From Phaeosaccion multiseriatum (lineage: Eukaryota; Ochrophyta, other classes), in the NCBI GenBank assembly GCA_965112735.1, contig OZ218952.1, forward strand, positions 3,658,001 to 3,722,000: 64,000 nt of DNA, given 5' to 3'. A program made the translations under genes and the position numbers. Shown one piece after another: positions 55,401 to 64,000 of the stretch. Under the pieces are notes generated by a model that searched no databases, was not told the DNA's origin, and saw only the letters and a list, made by a program, of their open reading frames with translations. Position 1 is the first letter of the stretch, and the number at the start of each line of letters is the position of its first letter.

Positions 55401-56102
55401 GCAGCACCCGTCCAAGCCGCTGTCTGATCGCATGTGTCTTCCGAGGCCCTTGGCTACGTCTGCCGCGACATCGAACGACCACATGGAGCCCTGACAGTGA
55501 GAGTTGCTGGTGCTTCTGTTGCTGCTCTTGCGGCCAACCTCCTCGGGTGGGCAGGGCTCGGCACCACCACCACTAGTACTAGTATCAACTCGTTCAGTGC
55601 TGAGCACGAGGTCCATTCGTGTGGGTTGCAGCCCAAACCGCATGCAGGCGGAAGGGTGAGACTCCGCGGGCAGACTGAGGACCCACCACAGTTCCGGGAG
55701 GTACGGGAGGTTCACGGGTGGAGGAGAAGTTGGTACCGATGGCGACAAAGCTCCCTCCGCATCTGCGGTGGTGTCGTTGACAGATATGGCTGCTGGGGCT
55801 CTTCTCCTCGAGGTTGACGGAATCACGTCTCGTTCAACATGGACACCATTGACAGCAGCGGCTGCCGAGCCTATGCCTATTCCGAGCCAGAAATTCACAG
55901 CGGCGAACGCAGCTGGTAAAAGCAGCTGTATCCGACCGCCACGCCGTTGTCGTCCTCCGCTCCTTCCCCCTCTCAATCCGACTCCAGCTCCGTCCCAGGA
56001 GCAGCAAGCGCAGGAGGAGGAGAGAGAGGAGCCAGCTCCTTCCAACTTCGGCCCTACACCCCCATGCGCTATCTTCAATCGAGACCGCTTTCTGGAGGCC
56101 AT
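49023..56102 (-). CDS. Large membrane RING-H2 protein with TIG and nidogen-like ectodomains
   Basis: Exons in transcript order: 56102-53761, 53441-53309, 53079-52160, 51752-50973, 50358-49023 (5511 nt, 1836 aa), phases consistent. Near residue 60-85 is a hydrophobic signal/anchor ([20 protein letters not shown]). A TIG/IPT domain follows ([20 protein letters not shown], then VMVGGMEC), then Cys-rich stretches. A NIDO-like domain spans exons 1-3 ([20 protein letters not shown], then [11 protein letters not shown]). Exon 5 begins with a [20 protein letters not shown] motif. After one TM helix ([18 protein letters not shown]) the cytosolic part has a RING-H2 finger (CAVCL...[13 protein letters not shown]...CPIC), an E3 ubiquitin ligase module. 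Inferred role: membrane E3 with an adhesive or receptor-like exterior. Exon 2's acceptor (gcgaag, poor pyrimidine tract) is the weakest junction. Confidence 0.82.
49871..49946 (-). repeat. Two dispersed-element copies in RING exon 5
   Basis: TGTATTACCAACTGCTG (49875-49891) and GCATCACCAACTGCTG (49931-49946), each flanked by CTG runs, about 56 bp apart, reading [15 protein letters not shown] in the gene frame. Confidence 0.75.
50400..50524 (+). repeat. (GTAT)n microsatellite in RING gene intron
   Basis: About 29 ATGT units, almost perfect, in the intron before the RING exon. Confidence 0.97.
51793..51813 (+). repeat. Dispersed element, intron copy
   Basis: CAACAG-TTGGTGATACA-ACAC inside the third intron of the RING gene, about 40 bp from the exon 4 acceptor. 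Confidence 0.7.
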
Positions 56103-56272
56103 CAGCCTAAGGTTCTATTCCTCGTTTGGCTGGAGGTCTATTGAAAGGGGAAGAAAAAAGCAAAAAGGGGGGTTTGACAAGCGTTTGAGTTTCAGCTCGG
56201 TGTTTTTTGGCGGTTCATTGTCTTCATTTGAACCACCACTTCGCTGCCCTTCTTTTCACTCAGTCTTGGGCC
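56103..56272. promoter_or_regulatory. Divergent promoter RING gene / HAT1
   Basis: 170 bp between the two divergent ATGs. No TATA seen; an A-rich stretch (56150-56170) lies nearer the RING gene. Confidence 0.45.
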
Positions 56273-56772
56273 ATGCCGGGCCATTCTCGACAGGAAGAGG
56301 GGGTGGGGAATAAGGTGATCGCCCCTCCCTCGGCCTTTAAGCGGGCAGCGCCTTCATCTACCACCCCAAAAGTGGCCAAGAAGCTTCGCTTCGCCTCCCT
56401 GCCCATCGAGGAAGACGGGGGGCTGGGCGATGTCCCTGAGCGCCATCAAGGCGGAGGAGCACGGGATACTGCTGCAGAAGGAGTAGAAGGGGTCTCGGGA
56501 GAGGATCAAGGCACCACGTCTCTTCCTATTCGGCGGCGATTGAAGAGGTGCCGAGCCGCCGAGGTGATACACCTCTGCATGGGTGAGTGCTGTGCCTCCC
56601 CGCTTCCCCTGTCCCTTTGATGTGCATTTGCATTTCGTGCTTTGCCCTTTTTCTTGCCTGGGAACGAACCAAATCACCTCTTTCTTTGGTCCATCTCCTA
56701 CCCGTCCTCGCCCAACAGTGGATGACAAAGAGAGCGCGAGAAAGCTCCTACGAGAGTGTAGAAGCAGCGGTT

Positions 56773-56803
<31 letters not shown>

Positions 56804-56920
56804 TGCCACCGAGAGCGAAGGGGCCGGCAACTCCGGCTGGTTCTCTCCTGAGTTTACACACCAGCTCTTCCCTCGCGAGAAGATTGTAGGCTACAGCCAC
56901 GACATGATCACTATCAAGGT

Positions 56921-56971
<51 letters not shown>

Positions 56972-59340
56972 TGTCCCCTTTGTACGGCGCCGTGGCATAC
57001 CTACCTTCAAAAGGGAAGATGAGAGAGGAGGTTGATGTGTGTCCCAATCTCTGTCCTTGCGAATGTACAGGTACTCTACGGGTCGTGCAGCTTGGCTTGC
57101 CTCGTGTCTGTCGAGTGCAAGACGTGTGGGGATGGAGGGGGTGAGGTCGAGCACCACTATCGGGAGGGTGAAGAGGAGGAGTTGGGCGAAGAGGAGGAGG
57201 ATGACGACAGCGAGCAAGAAGGGGAAGAGGAAGACGACGACACGAGAGCAAGAGGGCCCGCAGCAGTTGGTGATACAGCAGTAGGCGCCGAGGCCGGGGC
57301 GCAGGGGAGGGTCGAGCGCTTGGAGGAGAAACCGATGACCCCCTCGGTCATATGCGGGCTGCTTGCGAAATGTCTCCCTCCGGGCTGGACCACAAGTGAA
57401 GACGAGTTTTGCCGACAGCTTCAAAGCGAGCAGCAAGGCGTAGAGGGAGAGGGGGGCGAGGCGGAGGGGCGACAAGGAGCAGGCACAGGAGTCTTCAATA
57501 GAAGCTTCCGACCCTGCGGAGAGAGGAGTTTCTCTTACACTGCGAGGAGCAGTAGCAGCAGCCCGTTTGGAACTGAGTCTGAGTTTGAGGTGTGGAGGGC
57601 GACGGCGCGAGAGCACAAAGGCGCGAAAGAGTACCACGACAGGGTCCAAGGGTTGGCGCTCTTCTTCATCGAAAGTGAGTGTGTGTGTGTGTGTGCAGGA
57701 GAGAGAGAGTGAGTGTGCTTGTGAGTGTGCTTTACTGTGTATGTGTGGCCTTTGGCAACACCCACGTGTGTGGTCTTACGCCCCCCACCCACACTGACGC
57801 CCCCCCTTCAGCGGCGGATTTTGTGGACATCGACGATGACCGGTGGGAAGTTTTTTATCTCTTCAAAGTCACTCGTACCGGTACGCTTAATGCGAGCAGC
57901 AGCAGTGGTGGTGGTGGTGGTGGTGGTGGTGGTGGTGGCGAGCCTGCCTACACTCTGGCAGGCTACTTTACGGTGTTCAACTTTCGCAACCCCATCAAAG
58001 GCGTCTCCATGCGCATTTGCCAGGTCAGTGTCAGGACACGTTCCAGTGTCAAGGCAGTGGCAGTCGGCAGTGGCAGTGGGCTGTGTAACCCCCTTACTAG
58101 CCGCCCCCCCCCGGCCTGACCATCGGCTATGCTTGCCGCTCCCCTCCCTCCTCCCCTCTTACCCTCCCGACTCCTACCCACCCGCTACTGCAATTGTGAA
58201 CCAATCCACCCTCGTTTGTAAATTGAACAACCAACAACCGCAACGAGAAGGCCTTGGTGCTGCCCCCCTTCCAGCGCCAGGGGCACGGAAGGGAGCTCAT
58301 TCGCCACATCTCCGGCCTGGCTCGGGCACGAGAAGCCGTCTTCCAAATCACAGTGGAGGACCCTGCGCCGGCCTTTGTCCATGTAAGTTTCAGCCACTGA
58401 AACACGCTTCCTTCCTTCCTTCCTTCCTTCCTTCCTTCCTTCCCTTCCTTATCTCTCCTGCTGCTGTTGCCACGGGTCCGTGGACGGGACGGGCAGGGAC
58501 GAGCCGTCATCGGTCTGTGAATGTGGAATCTCCGCAACCCGAGTGCCTGTCTGTGCTGTCTGTCAGTCTGTCTGCCTGCCTGTCTGTGACAACAGTAAGG
58601 CTATGTGATCGATGTATGTATTCCCTCTGAACGCTAACGATACAGAGCCCACTTTCTGCCCGCTGCTCTGTGCCTGCTTCTGCTGCGCCACACACACACA
58701 CACACATTGATTGGCGGAGCAGCTGCGAGACGCAACTGACGTGGAGGAGTGCTTCAGCGCTGGCGTCTTCCCTTCGGATGCACTCCTCCTCCTGCGGCCG
58801 GTGCCCCCAACCCCGCCGCCCAAGAGCCTGACCAGCCTGAACAGCAGCAGCACCGGCACCGGCAGCGCTATTCCCCTCCGCGGTCTGAGCAGTGCCGAGG
58901 TGGAGGGCGTAGAGACACGCCTCAAGCTTGTTACTGCGCAGGTGCATTGCGCGTATGAGCTGCTACAGTTGCTGGGAATCAGCAGGAGGCAAGCCGCTGC
59001 CGCAGTAGCACGAGGAGGAGCAAGCGAGGGCGGGGAAGGAGACTGCTCAATCCCACATTGTGATGGCATTGTGGTAGACAACAAACAACACCGGCAGGAC
59101 CAGCAGCAGCAGCAGGAGCAGGAGGAGGAGGAGGATGAGGAGACGAGTGCTCAGTGGAAGCAGTTCCGTCTCATGGTCAAGAGGAGGCTCGTGAAGGAGC
59201 ACAAGGAGGTCCTGTCCACCGATAAGACGGCAAGGAAGCAGCAGTTGGAGGAGCTGTACCAAGACTTGATGTCCTCGCGCTACCGGCCTGCCTTGAAAAG
59301 GCTGGGCCGGAGTGTGCCGCTGACAATGCAGGAGGAGTAG
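56273..59340 (+). CDS. HAT1: Histone acetyltransferase type B catalytic subunit HAT1
   Basis: Exons 56273-56582, 56719-56918, 57071-57674, 57812-58023, 58251-58382, 58723-59340 (2076 nt, 691 aa), phases consistent. The N-terminal HAT1 fold is recognisable (FSPEFTHQLFPREKIVGY, VLYGSCSLACLVSVE). The catalytic core is clear: TADFVDIDDDRWEVFYLFKV, then AGYFTVFNFRNP, then the acetyl-CoA loop LVLPPFQRQGHGRELI (Q-x-x-G-x-G), then ITVEDPAPAFVHLRD. HAT1 acetylates newly made histone H4 at K5/K12 before chromatin assembly. Insertions make it longer than the ~400-residue relatives: an acidic E/D stretch (exon 3), a polyGly run, and an E/Q-rich stretch near the end. The TAG stop at 59338-59340 directly abuts a MITE. 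Confidence 0.92.
57261..57281 (+). repeat. Dispersed element, coding copy in HAT1 exon 3
   Basis: CAGCAG-TTGGTGATACA-GCAG. Here the frame reads AAVGDTAVG, not QQLVIQQ, so the shared feature is DNA, not protein. Confidence 0.75.
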
Positions 59341-59475
59341 TCTCGACCCCTGATACACTATCCGCTATCCGCTATCGCAGCCGGCTGGGGGAGGGGGGGG
59401 GGGGTTGTTGGGGCGTGCTATCCGCTGTCGCCGGCGCCAGCCGGCGCGCTATCGAGAATGTATCAGGGGTCGAGA
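59341..59475. mobile_element. MITE-like element, copy 2 (perfect 17-bp TIR)
   Basis: Begins TCTCGACCCCTGATACA and ends with its exact reverse complement. The interior shares ctatccgctatcc, a G homopolymer, ggcgtgcta, and ggcgccagccgg with copy 1. No obvious target-site duplication. It starts on the base after the HAT1 stop codon and so probably forms part of the HAT1 3'UTR. Confidence 0.88.
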
Positions 59476-59617
59476 AGAGAAGAGAGAGAAGAGACCCCCA
59501 AGTCAAATCTCAAATTGGAAATTGGTATTTGAGTTTAAGCTTGGTCCCCCGTTGCTTCGGTGACAAAGAAAAACAACAAAAGCAAAAGCAAAGCAATACA
59601 GCACAAGCAGCAGAATA

Positions 59618-61410
59618 ATGAAGACGTTTGCACCCGTAGTCAGCTTGGGACTTCTCGTTGCGGCAGGTGCGCTCTCCATCCGTTGATATAATGCAACATG
59701 AATGGATAGATGCTCCGTCTCATGAGAAAAAAAAAACTCTCCTTTTCTTAATGTTATCTTCTCTTCCTCGCCCTGTTCCTTGCAATCTGTACGTGTACGC
59801 CTCCTCGCCTCTTCGCGTTGTCTCGGAGCAGTCTCGGCGAACTCCACCCCGTCGTTCTCGGCGGTAAGTTTGATCACGTGTTCTTCCTAATCTTTCAATT
59901 TCTTTCTTCTTTTTTACTCCGGTTCTGCTTTGACTCCCCCCTAGGCACTCTCTTCGAGCCGTTTAATGTCTGCCTGCGCCTTTTCTTTCTTGCCTTGCCT
60001 CCTCCTGGCCTCCTCGATGCTCTATCGTATCACAACTAGACACGGACGGCACCCCAAGAATGAGAATGATAAAAAAGGATGAAAGAGAAAGCTCTGTATG
60101 ACATTCCTCTTCCCTCTCGCTCCTTACACCTCCGCGCGCCTTTCGCCTTCGGTGATGTCACATTTTCACTCTCCATGTGTCCACACCCGCAATGGCAGGG
60201 CTCCTCGGTAGCCGCCGCGAATGGCCGACTGCAGCAGCAACAGAAGCATGACCTCCGGCAGCAGCCAAAGGGCGCATTGCAAAGGTCGCGATCGTCGGCA
60301 TGGCTGGTCAGGGGTGGGGAGATGAAGAGCCCACCAGATCTCTACGCCACTGCCGTTGCCTTGGGCGAGAAGAAGGCCACGCTTCCCTCCTCCAAAGTAG
60401 CCCTGCTCTCTATGATGAGCGGGTTGCATATTGGCATCGGGGCCCTTCTCGCCATTACGGTGGGCGGAAACATGGCAGGTACGGTACCCTTCTATATCCT
60501 CGTACTGCGAGGTGTCAGGACAGACAAGAGTGTGTGTGATGGTGTATAGGGGGTGCGAGGACAGACAGGCAAGCTCCGGTAGTCGCAGTCAGCTCGTCGT
60601 TAGTTAGGAAAAGTCATGTCTGAACCGCAGTCGCGACGGAGGGAAAGAGAGAAGGAGCGGAGTGTGCGGAGTCGGGGGGGGGGGGGGGTGGAGATTCAAT
60701 TGACTTTCACGGGGGGAGTGGGGCGAATGTGCTGTGGATGTGGACGCACGCAGCTCCTGTGCCTGGGTGATGATCCCCTCTCACCTCACAGGTGAACCGA
60801 GCACATCTCACGACTGTACTCCTAACTCGTATACATTCCCCCCTCCCCCCCCCTGCGTGTCTCCAACACCCCCACCACCTCCCATCCCCTCCCCTCAACC
60901 AACCATCCAACCATCCAACCAACCAACCAACCACCCAACCAACCACCCACCAACCAACCAACCAACCGACTGACCGGAAGGTATGGCGACTACCAACCCC
61001 GGTCTGCAGAAGATCATCTTCGGTCTCTTCGGCCTACCGCTAGGACTCATGATGGTGCTGGTGTGTGGAGGGGAGCTCTTCACTGGCAACACCGCCCTCA
61101 TTGCCGCCGCCTACTACGAGAAGAGGGCCAGTCTCAAGGGCATGCTTCGTAACTGGGTCGTCTCTTACCTGGGTGCGTGCGTGCATGTGTGTGTGTGTGT
61201 GTGTGCGCGCGCGCTTGTGCGTGTGTGCGTGCATGCCTGTGTGTATGCGCGTGTGCGTGCGTGTGTGCGTGTGTGTGTGTCTGTCTGTGCGCCTGCCTGC
61301 CCACTCTATTGGCTTCTTGCCTCTTCTCTCAACTCCCCCCACCTTTACAATTTCGGAACAGCCTCCATTTATCAATGTAGTCCTCCCCTCCTCTGGGCCT
61401 TCTACACGCA

Positions 61411-61479
<69 letters not shown>

Positions 61480-61846
61480 ACACACACACACACACGCACG
61501 CACACACACATGCCACGAACCCTCTCACCACCTGTCGCCCCCCTCCCCCCCTCCCCTTCCACCTACCCACCAGGCAATTTCGTGGGCTGTGTGGCTCTGG
61601 CAAAGTTTGTGACAATGGTCTCCATGGTCGCCGTGCCCTCGGCAGCAGCAGCCATGGCCTCAACCAAGACGTCCTTCCCCTTCATGGTCCTCTTTGGCAG
61701 AGGCATGCTGTGCAACTGGCTCGTGTGCACGGCGGTGTGGCTCGCTTCCGGAGCCTCCACCCTCACCGAAAAGTACCTGGCCATGGTCATCCCCATCTGT
61801 GAGTTTTGAGTTTCAGGTGGACGGGGAGGTGGCGTCTTCAGAGTTT

Positions 61847-61902
<56 letters not shown>

Positions 61903-62366
61903 GCTATTGTTTTTGGTGTTGTTCTTGTTGGTGTTATTGCTCCATCAGTACGAGTGCTCCAGTGATGTGTCGTTTGACTCTGAAAGGCAGTCAGTCACTC
62001 GCTGAACCTCCCCTCCCCCTCTGCTGCTTGTGCCATCTTTCTCTCTCCCCTCTTCTCTCTCTCACCCCCTCTCTGTTTGTGTGTTTCATTTGTGTCTATT
62101 TCTCCCTTTTTCCCTGGCATGCATCTGTCTCTTCGTTGTGTTGCCCCCCCCCCCCCCTCCCAACAGCTGCTTTTGTGGCAATGGGTGCAGAGCATTCCGT
62201 GGCCAACATGTTCCTCATCCCTCTGGGGCTCTTCAACGGCGCCACAGTGACGTGGGCGGACGTTCTGCTCAAGAACATTCTGCCCGTGACGCTTGGCAAC
62301 ATTGTGGGAGGTGCGGTGGTGCAGTCGGGCACTTACGCTGCCATCTACGGCTCCCTGCTCAAGTGA
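59618..62366 (+). CDS. Formate/nitrite transporter (FNT/NAR1 family)
   Basis: Exons 59618-59666, 59832-59863, 60199-60478, 60981-61172, 61574-61798, 62167-62366 (978 nt, 325 aa), phases consistent. It starts with a signal-peptide-like stretch ([18 protein letters not shown]) and a ~50-residue Gln/Arg/Ser-rich region, suggesting ER-dependent, possibly plastid-envelope, targeting. The six-helix FNT pore follows: [87 protein letters not shown] and [21 protein letters not shown] and EHSVANM are the family's two pore-loop signatures, with the conserved His in the second. FNT proteins form pentamers passing nitrite, formate or bicarbonate-like anions; algal NAR1 members move nitrite into plastids. 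Confidence 0.92.
61410..61511 (+). repeat. (CA)n microsatellite in FNT intron 4
   Basis: About 45 CA units with few interruptions. The same intron begins with a GT-rich stretch (61180-61290), so the transcript could form a long GT/CA hairpin. Confidence 0.95.
61846..61905 (+). repeat. (TTG)n microsatellite in FNT intron 5
   Basis: About 19 TTG units shortly after the exon 5 donor. Confidence 0.95.
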
Positions 62367-63138
62367 ACTGGAACTGGAACTCGAACTGGAAACTGGAGCA
62401 AAAAAGCGATGCAGGCATATGGGCGGGAGGGAGGGAGAGCGCTGAACAGCTCCAGACAGATGCCCGTGCGTTAAGTAGCGCCACGGGGGGGTAGGGATGC
62501 TGCAGTAGCTGGGTACGGGCACTCCGCCCCTCAGGGGGGGGGGAAGGGATGGATGGCATGAAGTTGGGTTGGATAGTTTTTTAATTTAATTTAAAAAAAA
62601 ATAATCAACAAATCACCTTAAGTACCCTTATGCACCGATATATGACTAGAATTTATTCTGTGCCTCAGAGTATTATTGTATCTGTTTTGTGCCTAAAAGA
62701 AACGCGATACGGCATTAATGGTGTGCCTCAGCAGAGTCTTTCCTTTTCCATGTGCACCTCCGCCCTCCCTCCCTCCCTCCACCGATTTCCCTATTTTTAG
62801 AATCAATGGATACTATGTACAGCGGATTGCAGTGGATGGGTGGATGCATGGGGAAGCCGGTGGGGTACTTCGGATGGGGCGTCTTCCCCTGCTCGACTGA
62901 TCTAACCGAGAGCGAGGTGCACCCTCTTTCCTCATCCCTCGGGGGCCCTGCTGCCCTGATGGAATAGTTGGGGTAGACAGGCACACCCGCCTTGCCTCCC
63001 TCCCTCCCTCCCTCCCTCCTCTCTCCGTCGAATCTACTACCGAAAGAAGAAAGAAGAAACAACAACAATAGCAGCACCACCAAAACACCCACTACCCTTC
63101 AGCCGACCCGCTGGCTGCCAAGTGCCAACCAAAGAAAG
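62367..63138. other. Convergent spacer FNT / VHL-like gene
   Basis: 3' regions of convergent genes. It includes a repeated gaactgg run just after the FNT stop, an AT-rich block (62575-62705) suited to polyadenylation, and CCCT runs at 62762-62780 and 62995-63020. No gene seen. Confidence 0.5.
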
Positions 63139-63340
63139 CTATGGAGCAGCAGCAGCCTGAGGAATTGGTGGTACAACGAATGTTTGGTTGGGCTCCCGCT
63201 TCTCCACCTTCCACTCGATGACCTTCTGACTGCCAACAGATGGGTCCGCCGACTCGAGCATGACGTTCCACACATGGCCCACGAATGAGTTCACGGTCAC
63301 CAGCTGTGGCAAGAAAGGGTAGAAAAAACACGGAACAAGC

Positions 63341-63396
<56 letters not shown>

Positions 63397-64000
63397 GAGA
63401 GAAGCGGTGGCGACAAGGTCATGCGTATGTCAACAGGAAGAGGACAAAAGGGAAGTTGCAAATTACCCGTCGCTTGCCGCCGCCGCCCCGCCCGTCCCCT
63501 CGCTCTCCTCTCCTCCCATCTCAGCGCCTAAGAGCCTGAGAGAAAAGAGAAGCGTATCTCGCCGCTCTCCCCATCGTCTCTCGCCCCTTCGCCTTTCTCT
63601 CCCCTCCTACCCCCACCCAAGCGTCTGCTCACCTTGCCAGGGGCCATAGTGTCCCACAGCTGATCATCCCCGTAATAGAGTGTCACAGGAGGGTTGGTTT
63701 CGGGGTTCTGGAACACCGCCTTGACAGCGAAGTGCGCAGTGCTTAAAGCTCCAGCCGCGATCTGGAGGCAGGTTGGTAAGTAGGCAGGCAGACAGACAGG
63801 CAGGAAGGAAGGAAGGTAGGCGGGCAGGAAGTGGAGAAGACACAATTAGGCAGGCAGACAGGCAGTCAGGCCGGCAGTCAGTCAGTCAGTCAGTCAGTCA
63901 GTCAGTCAGTCAGTGAATCAGTCAGTGAATCAGTCAGTCAGTCAGTCAGTCAGTGAATCAGTACTCACTCACTACCCTCACCCACTGACCTCGACGTTCC
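63139..64000 (-). CDS. 3' end of a gene with a VHL-beta-like segment (5' partial)
   Basis: Exons visible in transcript order: 64000-63990 (edge, ends ...VE), 63761-63633, 63303-63139; phase 0 at both junctions. The visible C-terminus is ~100 aa. IAAGALSTAHFAVKAVFQNP leads into VTLYYGDDQLWDTMAPGK, then LVTVNSFVGHVWNVM, ending VVPPIPQAAAAP. The order strand + W + PGK + (V/I)NS(F/Y)VGHxW resembles the VHL beta domain (L.PG....s..GH.W), a module also found in algal and plant proteins outside the VHL ligase. The upstream part needed for a name lies beyond the window. Confidence 0.55.
63338..63393 (+). repeat. (CAA)n microsatellite in intron
   Basis: About 18 CAA units in the last intron of the VHL-like gene; on the gene strand it is TTG, the same unit as the FNT intron run. 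Confidence 0.95.
63848..63962 (+). repeat. (CAGT)n array in intron of VHL-like gene
   Basis: CAGT units with periodic gaatcagt interruptions. Confidence 0.9.

Overview
The window is nuclear DNA of a eukaryotic alga, most likely a stramenopile with a red-derived secondary plastid. A eustigmatophyte such as Nannochloropsis/Microchloropsis would fit, but that genus guess is inference. The evidence is spliceosomal introns with GT..AG ends (many filled with simple repeats), small intergenic gaps, a thylakoid-lumen photosystem II protein carrying a signal peptide ending in an AFAP-type cleavage motif, and expanded PPR-SMR proteins. I built multi-exon gene models by hand from splice signals and checked the reading phase at every junction. 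Unless an entry says otherwise, all exons join without a frame break.

Layout. 0-6 kb: the tail of a hAT-type transposase, then an 11-exon DadA-like FAD amine/D-amino-acid oxidoreductase (+). 6-8.2 kb: PPR-SMR protein 1 (-). 8.7-12.5 kb: SLC4-family anion/borate transporter (+) with a possible plastid presequence. 13.6-15.5 kb: Psb31/PsbQ-like lumenal protein (-), sharing a 185-bp divergent promoter with the repair protein XPA (+, 15.7-17.0 kb). 17.9-21.3 kb: DHHC palmitoyltransferase (-). 21.6-22.8 kb: truncated haemoglobin (+). 23.6-30.5 kb: a very large CDC6/ORC1-like AAA+ protein (-) with six copies of an unrecognised GW...PG...F domain. 31.5-32.5 kb: KEOPS subunit CGI121 (+). 33.7-37.4 kb: single-exon BK/Slo-type K+ channel (+). 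37.8-40.2 kb: a large simple-sequence tract. 41.3-48.9 kb: two near-identical-at-the-5'-end PPR-SMR genes (+) flanking a truncated acyl-CoA-synthetase-like gene (+). 49.0-56.1 kb: 1836-residue membrane RING-H2 protein with TIG and nidogen-like ectodomains (-). 56.3-59.3 kb: histone acetyltransferase HAT1 (+), with a MITE immediately after its stop codon. 59.6-62.4 kb: formate/nitrite transporter (+). 63.1 kb to the right edge: the end of a gene with a VHL-beta-like segment (-).

There is no operon or single pathway; neighbours mostly alternate in strand and share divergent or convergent spacers. The items most worth attention are: the CDC6-like protein with its domain array; the three PPR-SMR paralogues with exact higher-order repeats (315 bp and 210 bp) and signs of gene conversion; a short dispersed DNA word (TTGGTGATACA, usually embedded in CAG runs) in exons, introns and spacers; and a MITE family with perfect terminal inverted repeats. 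I saw no tRNA, rRNA or CRISPR.
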